DNA from: Tigriopus japonicus
Taxonomy: Eukaryota > Arthropoda > Copepoda > Harpacticoida > Harpacticidae
Direction of reading: 5' to 3'
NCBI GenBank assembly: GCA_010645155.1
Contig: CM021315.1
Span: 6,349,786 to 6,413,785, forward strand
Length of the DNA stretch: 64,000 nt
Within the stretch, counting starts at the first letter, position 1. Each line of letters begins with the position of its first letter. Below the pieces are notes generated by a model that searched no databases, was not told the origin of the DNA, and saw only the letters and a program-made list of their open reading frames with translations. The position numbers and the translations under genes are program-made. Positions 44,020 through 60,622 of this stretch are shown piece by piece.

Positions 44020-45127
44020 GATCGGACCGCGGCTGAAGCGTTCATGTCAGGCCGGATGAATCGATCGTCTCCGTTCGAGGTGGAGGTTTGGACCCTAAGT
44101 AGGCGTCTTTATGGTTTTGACGTCAAAGTTGCCGGGATCAAACTGAAATCGTTCACACTTCACACTGGACCGGCTTTATTTAGACTGGCTGAGCGAGGGC
44201 AGAATGAACTTTGTTGACATGTCGTCTGGGATCAACGGGGAAAAGAAAAAAATACATCAAAAAATAAAATGGTTAGGTAATAGGTACTACTTTTCAAGAA
44301 AAGCGTAAGACATTTAAAACGGGGATCGCAACTCAAAAAAAAAAAAAATATTTTCATGACTATTTCCAAGCGCTGGTTGAGTGGTGGAAGAAGTATCAGG
44401 TTTTTTATACAAACGGAAAAAAATGATGGAAAGTCATAATTACATTGAAGGGCAAATGATTCCTTGAACCAAGCAAAAATAGAATGTTACGCTAAATTTG
44501 TATACATATTTTGTCATCCGTGCAGAGTAACGTATGGTTTCGTTAAGAGTTTGATCTGTATTCACTACTGTATATCCTTGAACAGGCATGGCCGACGTCT
44601 AGAATGATGATCAACGTTATTTTGACACATAGACCGAGCTTCATAAGTACAGAATCGGAGTGACCATAACATTGAAGGCGAACCCCTTAATGAACTCTTC
44701 GTCATTCTAGATCCAAACGCTCATCAGACAATGAGTTTTCTTCAAGAAGAGATTTATCAATTGGAACAAGAGTTACGGGTAAACCTCTCACGAGATTTTG
44801 ATTCTTTCCCCTAGGAAAGACAATTTGTTACGAGGACAAGTCATTTCAAGTTTATTGACCTAAATAAATAAACCAAATAAATAATCGGATAATGTACAAA
44901 ATGCCAGCGTGTGTTAAGCTGAAATTACCCAGCACTTTAACTTTTCAGTCACAAAAAAACACCTTGCCGTTTTTATCCGTTTGGTCACCTCGACCGTGGA
45001 CTCTCGGTCATTTTAACGGGCCCCTGCCGAAACTTCAAAGTGTATTGCTACTTCTCGTCCTCGTACTACTGTCAATAAAGCCTCCGATAACTTGCCCTGT
45101 CCCGACGAAGCCCGTGGATTGAGTCTC
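44020..45127. promoter_or_regulatory. Divergent intergenic region between SMARCAL1 and SAMM50
   Basis: About 1.1 kb between two divergent starts. It contains an A-run at about 44336 and AT-rich sequence, with no supported ORF. It presumably holds both promoters; no specific element was recognised. Confidence 0.5.
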
Positions 45128-47116
45128 ATGGGCACCGTACACGCCCGCGAACCCGTGGCGGCTCCTCCGATGTCTCCGGCAGAGGAGGAGGCGGGTCCGA
45201 GCGGCGATGCCACCGTGTCCTTGTCGGGAATTGGGGCGCAAGTCACCAAGATCCACATTGACGGCGTGGAACGCACCCACGAAGATCTGGTCCTCCGGAA
45301 GATTAATCCCGTGTTCAAGGTCCGACACTTTGAAGAGCTCGTCCTCAAGGCTCATGAGGCTCGGAGTGACCTTCAAGGTCAGTTGACGGGCAGGATGAAT
45401 GATGATATTCGCTTTTTTCGTCCCGTTCGTGGCTAGTCATTGTTCGTTTGACCCCTGAGAGGGGTTTATTCTTTGAATTCGAAAGTCAAGCTTACTTTCC
45501 GAAGACTTTTGTGGCTAGTTTTGAGCTGTAAAGCCATTGAGTTTTGTTGGTTAGGTCACGCCCAGTGCACGAAATAATGTCATTTCAAGCGTGCTTAAGA
45601 ATCTAAATACTCAAGTGCTGGGTACACAAAATCTGGGCATTGTTCCGCTTGCGTTGTTCGAAAACTTTATTTTGCCGATCAATTTTCAATGGGTCTTTTC
45701 GATCAACGTTCAAAAGGATTCGAAAAGTAAGGAGATTTCAACACTATTTATCATACGGACAAACGAGCCTTTTGGCCACCCCTTAAGCATGGTGTACTAA
45801 AAAAGTGCTCCAATTTTTGTTTTAAAGAATGTTCAAAGTGACACAAACTTTGGTTTGGTCCATGATTTAATCAAAAAAATTTGATTATATCTCTAATATT
45901 GAGTCCACACATTAATACTTGTCTCCAATGTCTTTGGATATTCAAATTGATACCGTCACGTGTTTCAGATCTGGGTTGTTTCTCGGATGTGTCGATTCAC
46001 ATCGATACCGCCGAGGAAGGCGGTCCCAAAGACTACGAGGTCACGTTCAAGGTCACCGAATTGCGTCGAGTGATTGGTTCCATCAATACCATGCTGGGCA
46101 ATCAAGAGGGATCCCTCTTCACCGGACTCAAATGCCCCAACCTTCAAGGCCGAGGCGAGCAATTCCAGGTGGACTACACCTATGGCAGCAAGAAGACCAA
46201 TGCATTCAACGTCAGATACATGAAGCCCTTCCATGACGACAACAAGACCATTCTGTCGAGCTCGATCTTTCAGCAGATCGCCGAATTCCCGCCCTCGGGC
46301 TTCAAGGAGCTCAATCGCGGGGGATTGCTCGATTTGTCCTTTATTTCGGCGCCCAATATCAACCACAATCTTCAATATGAAGCGTGTTGGCGGGAACTCC
46401 GTCCACTGACCAAATCGTGTGCCTTTGGTGTGCGAGAACAAGTTGGACACTCTCTCAAGTCCGCCCTCCGGCATATCTTAACCGTGGATCGACGAGACAA
46501 TCCCGTGTTCCCCGTGGAAGGTTCTCTGTTCCGTCTAACGCAAGAATACGCCGGTTTGGGCGGTGACGTGGGCTTCTTTAAGAATGAGGTGTGGCTTGAG
46601 GCCAACACGCCAATTTTTGGACCAGAGTTTGTGCTCCAAGGGACTTTGAATTGCGGCCTGATGAAGGCCTTATCGGATGGGAAGAGGATCACTTTGGCCG
46701 ATAATTTCTACCTAGGGGGTCCTCTCAATGTGCGAGGTTTCGAAATGCGCGGATTGGGTAACGAATCGGATGGGAATTACTTGGGCTCGGACATGTTCTG
46801 GTCTTCGGGCCTTCATTTGTTTGCCCCACTTCCGTTTCGACCGGGACGCGGCGGTTTTGGTGATCTGTTTCGCACACACTTGTTTGTCACTGCCGGAAAT
46901 CTGTGCCAGTTCAACGGCAACAACCACATAGGCGATGGTCATCGGTTTATGGAGAATGCCCTCAGGAACTTCCGGCTTTCATACGGCCTGGGCGTGGCCT
47001 TCCGGTTGGGCGGAATCGGGCGATTGGAACTGAATTATTGCATTCCCGTGCGGTGTGAACGCGGTGATAAGCCTGCTCCTGGTCTTCAATTTGGTGTGGG
47101 GGTCAATTTCTTGTAG
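45128..47116 (+). CDS. SAMM50: SAM50, mitochondrial outer-membrane barrel assembly protein, 2 exons
   Basis: Exon 1 (45128-45377) and exon 2 (45969-47116) join in phase 1 to 465 residues (human 469). The start MGTVHAREP is shared with vertebrate SAMM50, which fixes the ATG. One POTRA domain spans about residues 38-125 (VTKIHIDGVERTHEDL to FKVTELRR). The Omp85 barrel follows, with GSLFTGLKCPNLQGRGEQF, SLKSALRHILTVDRRDNPVF and the hallmark GGPLNVRGFEMRGLG, where VRGF is the conserved loop-6 motif. The last strand LQFGVGVNFL fits a beta signal. SAM50 inserts beta-barrel proteins into the mitochondrial outer membrane and links to MICOS. A 591-nt intron separates the N-terminal half of POTRA from the rest. 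AATAAA lies at 47175-47180. Confidence 0.96.
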
Positions 47117-47174
47117 CGAAACTAGCGTCTGACGGACAAACTCCTATCCTGTTGCTGCCGACTTGTTAGTCTAT

Positions 47175-47180
47175 AATAAA
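47175..47180 (+). terminator. Polyadenylation signal AATAAA of SAMM50
   Basis: Canonical hexamer 58 nt after the SAMM50 stop. Confidence 0.7.
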
Positions 47181-47973
47181 TTGATTATTTAGAGGAATGA
47201 CTCCGACTAATGCCGAAATTTGAGCCCGTTCAAACGAAGCTGTGTTCCAATTGAATGAGAGACGACGATATTAGTAGCGAAAGAATACCTGTATTGTCAA
47301 TCGTTCAGTTTAAAAAACAAATAGAGAGTAGACATTCACACATCCTGAACAGGTTCTAGTCTTGTCTGGTCTGGTCAATGAGAAGTCACTCGTCCATCGT
47401 ACTGAATTCGGAAATTCTAAGCTCAGTTACGGGATAGCTCAAAAACAAAAAAAGTGTAAACTACCTACGGTACTTTCGTCTCAGTTCGGGCAAATCAAGA
47501 TCAATTTGGGGGTGGCGAAAGAGGCGGAAATTTCATCGTTTCGTCCGCAACAAACACCCTTCAATAGGATTTGGCAAATCAAATTCTAACACAGAGTATA
47601 TGAAACCCATGTTACAAAGAGTAACGTAAGTTTAAAAAAGAAAAAGACTATTTGATAGTGCGTGTGTACTTGAAAAAAATTTGGATTTCATCATCATCAG
47701 AACTCATAACAATTGAAAAGAAGAGGGTGAAAAATTCAAATCGTAGATTTTTGACTGTTCACGAATCATAAAAATCTCTATAGGTCGACAAAAAGAGATG
47801 ATGGATGATGGGCTAATCTGTCGCGAAGGAACGGTCACGTGGTCTTCGGTGGCTTGCACACACGTGCACACTCACTCACTCACATCCACACCCAGAGATG
47901 TGCATGACGCCAATGGGGGCGAAGGGGGGCAGGGAATGGGGAGTAAAACAAAGCGGCGAGACTCGCGTCGATC

Positions 47974-50481
<2,508 letters not shown>

Positions 50482-51224
50482 CACTGGGCGGATGGAAGGG
50501 TCGAGACTAGTCCGATGTCAATGGGTGGGTGAGAGGGGGCTGGATCAACGAGAGGGTGGCTCAGTCAGTCAGTTAGTTAGTCACACGCCTTCTGCCTTCT
50601 TCCGTCGTGTCTGAAGCTCCAACAGCGAGCGATCCAAGCGGCTCAACAACGACAAAGAACGGCCAGCCAGGAGCAACCACGAACACGGAGGGCGGAGTTC
50701 CTCGGGCGGGCACTCGGGAGAGGGCGAGCGGAGTCCGGGCGATCCTAGGGGCGGGACGAGGGAGGGCGGGAGATTCTGGAGGACGATTTCCACTTGGAAG
50801 TAGCAAGTGCGAACAACCACCTAGTTCAGAGTGCCTCTTGCTGGCTTGAGCAACCTCCAACACGACGACGAAGATGACGACGACCGTGAACGACGAACCC
50901 ATCGCACTCAGCAATGAGAAGCCAGTCAGCCGGGGTGCGAATAATCACTTACTCGGAGGATGCTGCGCCGGCTGTTTGATTTGATTTTAGATGGCCCAAA
51001 GCGGACCTCATTTGTAGTCAAATGTAATTTAACACTAGAGAGTCCGAGAGAGTCCTTTAAGCGCAACCAGTGAAATAGAAAATATGCATAAATGTGCAAC
51101 TTCCGACTTTTAGGACAGAAAAATTTCTTTTATAAAGGGACCGTAGATATTGTGTTGTATTGTATTTCAGAAATATTTTCTATGTAAAAGATTTTTTTTA
51201 GGGAGGGGGGGGGGTCATATCATC
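50482..51224. promoter_or_regulatory. Rab1 upstream region
   Basis: GC-richer sequence from 50482 to about 50930 is probably the Rab1 5' untranslated region and promoter; AGTCAGTCAGTTAGTTAG repeats lie at about 50563. Beyond 51040 it becomes repeat-derived, with GAGTCCTTTAAGCGCAACCA as at 19757. Confidence 0.45.
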
Positions 51225-51500
51225 ATTAATCTAGTTTTTAAAATTACAGTTTATATGAAATTTGATCTACCAATGAATTACTGTTGGCAGATCTATACAA
51301 CCCTTGTATAGTGGGTTGGTCAGGAATAGCGTTTAAAAATTTGTCCAATCATGCCTTAAATGCTGTTAGAGGATCAGCTCCTACATATTCCCGACGAAGG
51401 CAAATAGGCAACAAATTGAACAATGAAGGAGCCCGATAAAGAAGAGAGGAGGACTTCATTGTTCGAACCAGCCTTGATTCCTTAGGATTTTAAGGTGCTA
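51225..51500 (-). pseudogene. 5'-truncated LINE fragment, reverse-transcriptase C-terminal tail
   Basis: The minus-strand frame reads ESRLVRTMKSSSLLYRAPSL, FNLLPICLRREYVGADPLTA, then FKA, a stop, and LDKFLNAIPDQPT-IQGLYRSANSNSLVDQ. This is the tail seen at the end of CR1-like ORF2 proteins (NLLP for the usual NALP, LDKFL-IPD). One stop codon breaks it. The family differs from the intact LINE at 10.9-15.06 kb. Confidence 0.7.
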
Positions 51501-51839
51501 TTAGAGCGCACGTAAAACCTCTACGATCGCTACAACTGAATGTATTGAGAAGTTCGAAAATATGTCAAACTTTTGCGTTTTGGATCAATGAACCCTGCAA
51601 AAAATGTCAACTTATACGCCCTGATGAGCGCCTCTAGAAATTAATGCATGAAGAAAAAAATCCTGAACTTTTGTGAAAATTGAAAAAAATATTGTTTCAA
51701 TTTGGCCGCAAGATCAGAGCGTTTAAGCCGGCATTATTTGCAGGGTTCAATTCTGGGAACTGTATTAGCACAATGCCTTTCCAGTATAATGTAATGTGAC
51801 CTCCCAGTCAGCTACTAGTCGAAGGAACATATTCTCCTT

Positions 51840-54800
51840 GAACTGGTTCTTTTGTTTCCTTTTTTCGGTCATATGCATAATAATTAAAGACCTCATTTTA
51901 TTTAGCGTGGTGTTTTGCACTACTTGAATGATAGGAACTGAAGTTCCTGATTAAATCTTGTAATGTCTTTTTGTTTTGTTTTAGGCTTTTTTTAAATTCC
52001 CAAAAAAGACAATTTTTAAGGCCGTTTTGGTTCAACCTAAGCTGAGGTTTACGTCGTCGAGTAAGTCTTGTGTGGTACCAGACCGAATCGACGACGACGA
52101 TGAGCCTGATCCAAAGGGGAAGAGAAAGAGAACGAACGATGGTGATGACGACGGGGAGGATGGCCACTCTGACTGATAGACAGCGCCGTAGCAGTAGGTG
52201 TCGTCGTCATTCGGGCCAGACTCGCTCTGATGCGTAGTGACGTCGAAAGAGATCGCGGCTTAAAGAGTTTTCTAAGACGAGTTGATCTAGCTTATGAACG
52301 AAGGTTTTTGCATTTAAACAATCAATTTTTTGTTCAACTACAATTTTAATGTCATGTGTGCATTTTTACTTCAATTTAAACACCAATCTGCTCAAATCAA
52401 ATAATAAACTGGCCGTAAAAGTACACATAAAATGTATTCCTGAACTGTGCTCTTAGCAAAACACGATGGCTGTCTCAATTTTGACGGAAGCCGGCGAGTT
52501 TGGCAGGAGAACGAACCGCTGATGTGACAAAGGGAGTTTAAAACCCAGGCCTGCTCAGGGTGGCCTATTTGTAAGGTCCCCTCATTTTTGACCCACCCAT
52601 CGGGTCTCAAGATATTTTTTTCAATGATAAATCTTGTTTATATCATCCATATTTGTCAAAAGATTTTAATTGAATGGACATAGATTTTCAATAGTTCCTT
52701 TGTTTCCCATTCAAACTGGTCCCACTTATCTCCGTTCGATCGATGGGAGCTTCTTTCGGCGTCGTTCGGCAAGGGCCTTCTTCCACAGTCTTCAGCCCTC
52801 GTGCCCGTTCTGAAGACACTTACTCTCGCTCCATTCCATGCTCTATCTGTTCCGACAGAATGACTCGGGCCAGCTCGAACAACGTCAATCTCGGACACTC
52901 GAGCTAATCCACGTCGACAAGACTCATGAAAAACTTCAGCCAAAGGGTTGCTCAGGATTTCCGATCCGAAATATTCATGGGAAAGAAACCCTTCACATCA
53001 TGTACATGATATTATGTCGTCATCCGTCAAAATAGCCTAGGCCTAAGTGGGCATTAAATATGGCCCAACATAATTCCGCTCTAAAGGGGCCGAAAGGGGG
53101 CCGCTGATTGGCCAGGACCGGTTTCGTTCAGGGCAGCTTGTTACATGATTGGCCAGAATTGCATAAGCTTAGGATGATGAATCAAAAAAAAAACGAACGA
53201 GATTCACAGAGTAAGAGAAGAACGGACAAGACGAGAGCTGTCAATTTGTGTTTTCCCAACTCTTTCCGAGTGATCAACGGCTTTGTCTGTCTGGCCTTGT
53301 TCTTTGACGAGTGGCCATCAAGGCCAGGCCAATCTCAGCTGAGACTTTGTTCAGCAAAGGCTGCCAAGGCTGCTGTGATCGTGGTGTAAGAGCCAATCCT
53401 GCCCGGAGCAGTAGAACAAGGTATGCCCAAGGGACAGAGGCGGAGAGTGGCCAGTGTAGTGATGAATGCTGATGGATAAGCCGCTGAATTCGGTAAGGTC
53501 ACCCACCGAAAGGCAGTTCAGTTCCTATCCCTGTTGCTTACGAACTCTTCCTCGAGCCTCCGACCAAACAGTGCTCCTGGCTTGTTAGTAACTACTAGGT
53601 TACGAACGTACGTGCATTCGATCGTTCGTTCGTGCTTGTTTGTGGTTTGTACTACAGTGGGTCGTTCTATGTGGATGGATGGAAGGAAGGAAGGACGCAG
53701 TACACACTCACATAGTTTCTTCTGTTCTCCATCCACTCTATCTATCTTTTTGGTCAGGGATAACATACAGTAACTAAATAGTCAGTCAGTCAGTCAGTTG
53801 CTTCCATGACTTTTTGTGCACGGACATACGCTCAAAGATAGATAGATCGTGTGCGAAAAAAAGCATCGAGACTCGTCTTGCCTCAATGAGGATGATGATG
53901 TTGTTGGAGAAGGAAGAAACAGAAGAAACCCCAATCTAGTGAGTACGAGAGACTGTTGTGTTGAAATCGGCCATGTTGATCATCGTCAGGGTTGGATCAT
54001 GAATACCAATGGGCATTTTTGGGTGCATTTGACCTCCTGATGAGAGGAGGAAGAGGCCATGCTGTGTCAAGAAACTCGTATTTTGGACACAACGGGCACC
54101 GGTCGGAAATCAGGTGAGAAAGAAGGGCACATGATGGCTAAGAGTACTTTTTTTTGTTGGTTTTGTACGTACATTGACCTTGGTACAGGGTTCGGAATCG
54201 AAGTCAATCTGTTTCTCGGTTATCCTGGATTAAATCTTGTCTGAATCATGTCTTGGTTATAGATAAGCCCTTTATGGATTCGCATTTTTAACCTATTCCA
54301 CATTTTGCCTTCTTATTGGCCCCACGGATGATGGATATTTTGTTGTCTTTTGCTGATAGAATGTGTCGAATTTAAGTATGCCTGTCCTCTGTCTTTTTAA
54401 GCCTCTTGAAATTTGAAAGAAAATTGGAAAACTATTTTTTAGATTTTATCAATTAAATAAAAATGTGTTGTCAAAACGCACAGAATTATCAACATCGCCT
54501 CAAGCAAGGATTAGTTTTAAAAAAAAAGACCCTGGGTCCAATCAGTACAAAGAAAATTCAACGGAAAGATATACATTTTTTGCAAGAACCTCACATTTAA
54601 ATACTTTGATCGGACCCCAAGGTGTATTTTTGAAAATTGTCCTGAAGTACTGGAGTAAGTTACTGCCTCAACCCAATCTCCAAAAAAATCCCTAATAATA
54701 GAGCGGGAATGACGGAATCATCCAAGGAAGAACAACGGAACATTTGTTAAATAAATTTTCTTTTTGTGAAATTTTCGGGATTCTTTCAAGCTCTTGGATG

Positions 54801-55269
54801 ATGAAACTTTTGAGCAATATTTTTCAATCCCAATTTGACCGACTAATAGCCCCATATCGGGAAAAATCCCAAAGCTTAAGAGCGTAATGCTATATGGCAC
54901 CATGTGGGTGCAGGAAAACGAGATTGCTTTGACATGCTTCTGGTTCCGTAGATATTTTATTACCTAGATACAAAAAAACATCAAGTTTTAGCTTTGAGGT
55001 CAGTTCCGAGTGTTGGCCCCAATCAAATAAATATGTCAAAATTTTCATTCAAAGCTTAATTGTAATTTTGATTTAGACATCTTTTAGATAAATGGCACGA
55101 TTCAAGTCATTCCAGTACTGATTCGGGATGATCAGTTTCACTGGTTCCATTACACTATTCTAATGCCTTGGACGTTAGATGATGATCTTGATTTCTCTGT
55201 CCAAACCAAACATGGTTTTGGTCAGTGAAAAAACCCTAATGATAATTTGTAATGAACTGCGACATCTAA
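51840..55269. other. Intergenic stretch, no gene seen
   Basis: No recognised coding region. Simple repeats include GTCAGTCAGTCAGTCAGTT at about 53781 and short GGAA runs at about 53680. The sequence looks like unconstrained non-coding DNA. Confidence 0.5.
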
Positions 55270-56217
55270 AGGCTGGTCTACACATGAAACATTTTGGCTA
55301 GATTATTTGTCAAATATTCCGAAAATGTTTGGTGTTTGCCAAATGTTTGCCAAATGTTTCCTTTCTGTTGCTTCTACACGTGAACGTGCAGTTTGTCAAA
55401 TATTTTTTCCCTTGGCCAAAGTGTTGCCATTTTTTCAAATTGTTTCAAACTGGCACTGCCAAATACTGTTTGAAAACCAGTCACCTTTAGCAGAGTCGCG
55501 AAATTTAGAAAGTGAATTGTATACTTCCACATAATGTCACTTTTCAACGACAATTTTTTTTTAATCGTGCTTTTTGCCCAAGACTTTTTCTTTCCTTCAG
55601 TGTCATTTAATTTGGATGGAAAGTCTTACGCATAACGCCACGCTTTGGACATTTGCAATATCTTCTGTCATTTTCAGTTCTTTTCTTGTCCCCCCAACCA
55701 TTTTAAGACCTCTACTTTCCACTGGCATTTGGTTTTGTCGAGTTGGGTTTTGGTGAACATTGGCAGTAATAACTACAACTTGGCAACGTTGCTACCTTGT
55801 AAACTCCTCCGAACCTGTCAGTTGACGCTTTTGAGACGTGACTAGTCTGTAACACTAACAACTGATTATCGATGACTTTTGATGTCGTCCATTTCCGTGG
55901 ATCCTTGCAATCTTTCACAAATGACGTTCAATTTTGGTGATCTTGATGTCAAAAGTAAGAGGATTATTGTTTTGTCCTTCAATCCATTAATTTGAAACTT
56001 TTTACCTAACAATAATCGTTTCGTGATTGGACACCCTGCATGCATCGATGTGTTGTTCGATTGTCGACGAGAAAAAGTTAGCCAAAGGACAAATAATTTT
56101 TCAACATGTTCAAAGTCAGAAATGTTTGACAAACAGAAAATAATATTTGCCATCAAGCTAATTTTGTCTTGGATTTGACCAAATATTTGCCGTTTTGTTT
56201 CACGTGTAGACCAGCCT
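55270..56217. mobile_element. 948-bp terminal-inverted-repeat element with TAA duplication
   Basis: The left end AGGCTGGTCTACACATGAAA and the inverted right end AGGCTGGTCTACACGTGAAA match with one change, and similarity continues to about 45 bp (GGC, ATTTG, CAAAT blocks). TAA flanks both sides (55267-55269 and 56218-56220). A 3-bp TWA duplication with such ends suggests the PIF/Harbinger group. No transposase ORF is present, so it is non-autonomous. Confidence 0.82.
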
Positions 56218-56220
56218 TAA

Positions 56221-59200
56221 ACGACAAAGAAGTTTTAAAACAGGATTTAGTACTGATCAGGGTTTCTTTCTATTGTTATGATATAACTAGTGTATTCACC
56301 ACTTGTATCTGGAGAGCTCTTTGGGCCTGAAAGTCTATAGCGATGCATTTTTCATTTGAACTTAATTTCAAGAATACGAACAACCATGAAATCAATATAG
56401 TCACATTCCATGCGCTCCTGTATGTCAGCATAACTTCACATTTAATGTTAAGTTGTTGAAAGGAACAACGGTGGCCACGCTAAAGAATTGATTCATCCGA
56501 ATTGCCCGTCTGAAAATTAGTTCAAGATATGATTTAATATTTTTGATTGTGAATATTGTCGATCAAAAAAATATCGAATAATTACTTGATACTTATTTGC
56601 CTTGTGAAGTACGCTTTTGAGTTCATGCCGGATCTTCATTGTGACACACGCACAAATAAATACACAAACAAGAGCGGTCGTAGCAAGGCAAAAACCGGCC
56701 TCAGAGCTTTTTTTAAACTTGTCTCCCGCAAAACAAGGTTTCGAACCAGATGGATGGCAGTACACGGGAAAAGGACTCGTTTGACATACTGGGCTAACAT
56801 AGCGACCCATTTTCATTGAATTCTGCTCAAGTTTAAACGTGATCCCACGAGCTTGGTTGATTTGCCGTAGCAACAGTAGCGAGGACCATTGTGACGTAAA
56901 GATCTCTTATACGGGAGCACGAGAAAGAGGCTCTTTCTAAGCTCCTGAAGTCGGGAACACTCACGTCTTTTCCATAAGGCAGTCATCTCTCCATGAAGTG
57001 AACGTAATTTGCACCAATGTTTTGTTCATCAAATGGATGTGGTATACTTTCATTTTTCATCAAAGACTTTTCATGCAACCTCTGATTATTTGAGAAACGA
57101 AGAAAATAAGTCGACACAAGTAAAGACGCTTATCCGGTTCTCTCTTGAGATCATTCTACAATTGAGAAGGTCACTTACATAGGGTGCTCACTTAGCGGCG
57201 GTCGTGACTTACTTACTCTATACTATTAGGAAATGTTCATTGTGGGTTACATTAAACTTATAACTTTAAAGTTAAACTTAACAACCAGTACAGTAGTAAA
57301 AATATTAGTTCTCAAGCAGTTGAACTTTTTAATCAGTTTTGCTCCTTTGCAATACTTTGGTTGACTAGAAGAAACCTCCATGTTTACCAAACCACATGTA
57401 TTGATGGTAGTATTATGTTTTATTCCAATCTTGAACCAGGGATGGTTGAGAGAAGCTTACTCCATCCAGCCCAACACGAACTTCCACTTCTACGACAAAG
57501 GGGGGAGGTAATTCTCCCCCTGACAGGGTTGAAAACCGTTGAAACCTCAGTTGGATTATGTCGATGTAGCTTTTCAATATTGAGGTAGGTTCAGTGTCTT
57601 ACTTGGCTGTCTTGAGTACGGTTACTTACTCGGAAGTGCTAATGTTACTTTGGATGTCAATGTTTAAAGGTAGGCGCATAATTTTAATAAGGCATATTCG
57701 TGAATGTGGAGCAATACAATTAGAAGCATTTCAAAAAGCAAAAAGTGCTTGTATGTTATTTCAAAAGTGCGTGTTTCATTAGACAAAAAAGCACAAACTT
57801 GTATGTACATGTCGAGAACATGTTTTTATTGTAGTTGAAGGAATCTAACCAAATCCTTGATATACCCGTACTGGAATGTGGCATTCCTTTTGGCTTACAC
57901 AGTGTTGTGGTTGAATCAACCTAATTATACCCAGGAATTCGGCCTCATTCTAGAGAAAGACTTTATTAGCCACCTGAACCGATAACTATCTTTGGAAGTA
58001 CTCGAATTTTCCGAAACCCAGTTGTTTATGAATGACGCAAAGAGAGAGGCTCGTTATGCATGGATTTAGAAACGGTCTCTATTTCTGCACACAAATACAC
58101 AAAGATAATAGCATATATTTTTATGATTCTCAAAGGTCAAACTTCCGAACTAAATATGTTTCACCCAACATGGATTCTCAATTTTCATGTGAGCTTGAAG
58201 TGGATGCTTCCTCAAATGCTTTTTTCCATTCTTTTTCCTCTCTTTCTCTCTCTGGTTTTCATGAGGCTTTTGTATAAATTAGTAAGTTCTTTTGAGGACA
58301 CTCGAAAACCTCTTCCAAGTAGAGCAATTATTCCATACAATCTTTGTAGTACGTTCTGGTTGAGGCCAATGTTTAACGCGGTAAAAAGGAAGACTGAAAA
58401 GTTTCAGGAGGCCGACTGACTATCACTAAGCCTCTTACATGATCAAGGAACGGAATATTGCCTTGGAACCTGAGAGAATTGTGTGGCTTCCATGATAATG
58501 TACTTCGTCTCATTTTATCCTTACAGCGAGGAACTTCTCTCGCTCACGCACGAAACTATTCTCATTTTTGATACGTTTTGAACAGTTCCTTAAAGTCACT
58601 TTGAATATACAGTCCCTTTTCGCACTTTTTATCGGTAATTTTCACTCTTCTCGCTGCACAAGTTATTTTTTCGACACTCATCATAGCCCCTTTTGGCCAT
58701 ATTTTTGTACTCTTCAGACATCTTAACTAATGAAAGATTTTAAAGAACATCCGTACTCATGTCACTCAGATGGTACAACTTCTGCTTAAGCCGTAATGGT
58801 TGGAGTGACATCTATTACCTTACGAATGATCAGTTCGCCGCCTTTTTAAGAGGCCAAGGAGAGCTTCAATGAAGAGATGAATTGGTAATGAGTGACATCT
58901 GGCGGTAAAAACAATTTCGGGTGTTTCGGCGAGATTGTAAACTTTTATTATAGAAAACGCTGTGATTTATCAATTCTCAAACACAGCACTATTGTAGCGG
59001 ACTTTTAATAGACTCGAAATATGAAGAGCGATTCACTTTACGAAATAAGTTCCGATTCTGGCAACAAGATCAAGACGAGCACAACTCTTATTTTCGGAGA
59101 CTTTGCCCCTGTTTTGCCGCCATCTAGCGGCGGATTTTTAAGTTGCCGTAAAACTCCTTCATTGCTCCGCACAATGTTTTGTATGATAGCCTCCTGAATG

Positions 59201-60622
59201 AATACAAGCCCATTTTCTTATTGGACTGGATTCCAAAGATTATACGAGGAAAAGCGTGAAAAGTCTTAGCGTGTCGAATAAAATATTTCTTTTTGTACTA
59301 CCAGAAGAAGCTCAACCTCCAAGTATTGACAATGTGTGAATCCCTTTCATAGCTTCACATGTTAGAATTATTGGAACCATGTCTTTTCTTTTGCGTGGAT
59401 CAAATTCGGTTCAATTCCCTCCGTGTCTTCCTTGTAAAAAACGGAAGTCAAGAATTTCCTTTTTAAAAAAAGGAAAGCTCACGTTTACATCATATTGATT
59501 TGATAGCTTTCAAAGGTCCAATCGATTTTCACTGAAGCTATCAAGGAAAAAGATTTAGAAATCCGGCGGAAAATTACAAAAATGAAAGAAAAAAAATCAA
59601 CCTAAGAAAACCCTCAGATTAGATTTTACGATGATGTGGTTTAAATGATGAGGAAGGGAATGCTTAGTTCTAAAAGTTCCCATATACTCTATTGAACATG
59701 CCAAGTGCTTAAAGGACATAATCGCCCCGTTGATCTGTCAAAATCCTTCTCCTTCAACTGTCATTTCTGCTCTCAGCAGTTTTTGAAGGCCTCTCGTGGG
59801 TTGTATTGAATGGAAGTCCACGTACTAGCATGGCTTCTCCTTTGAAGGGTCGTAGCTCGAGCGAGTCTCGAGCCACCGATGTGGAAAAAGCTGTTGAGTA
59901 ATTGCCTCCGTAGTGTTCCACTTATGTGTTACGTCCTCACGGGTTCCACACACCATTTCGTAACCCTGTAATGTTCTCTCTGCGGTTGTTCCTCCCACGA
60001 TCGACAAGGCACGGAATATCTTTCGTTCCCTTCGCAAAGAATGCCTCGTCAGAACGCGCCCGTCTACCTTTCAAACGGGGAAACGCGGCGCGTTCGCTGT
60101 TCTTTTTTTTACCGTGGAAGCTCGTTTTGGATCACTTGAATGGCAGTACTTCAAATAACCGCCAAACTGAAAGACCTCATTCTTGTGTAACGTTCAGAAC
60201 GAGTTGTAATTTTGAATAGTAATGTTGACTCCTTTTTCCAAGAACTGTGCCCAATGTCAAAATCTTGGGTTGTTGTTTTGTTTTCAAATTAAGTTCGACC
60301 GTCATGATTAGACGCTAAAGAAAAATCGCAATCTGTGCATGCTGATTATATCAAGTGACAAATAGGAAATGAGTGTCCACTTCAACACCTGAGTGGTACA
60401 GACTGTGTCATGTTGTGGAAGTATTTGCGCTTGGACATGATCCGTTCATATGGTGCTTTATGTATGAAATGTGATAGGTCTTCGGGAAGTGGTTGGGCAA
60501 ATGGAACTGTCTTGTTTGAAACTTGTGACATTTTGGATCGATAAACTTTCGACTATCTTCTGCTAATCGTAATTGCCAAAGTCTTGCAATCTCCAATGTA
60601 TTCCTATTCTTACTTCCAACAG
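56221..60622. other. Intergenic stretch, no gene seen
   Basis: Several short open frames (for example 57361-57588 and 58060-58419) have no recognisable domain or splice context. It could be intron or upstream DNA of the candidate gene at 60.6 kb. Confidence 0.45.

Noticed and set aside
57361..57588. 75-residue frame with LEPGMVERSLLHP and EVILPLTGLKTVETSVG
   Set aside because: It looks somewhat protein-like but starts at a non-ATG codon and could not be linked to exons or a family.
58060..58419. 119-residue open frame with hydrophobic segments
   Set aside because: AT-rich frame with Phe/Leu/Ile codons expected from composition, no splice context and no recognised motif.
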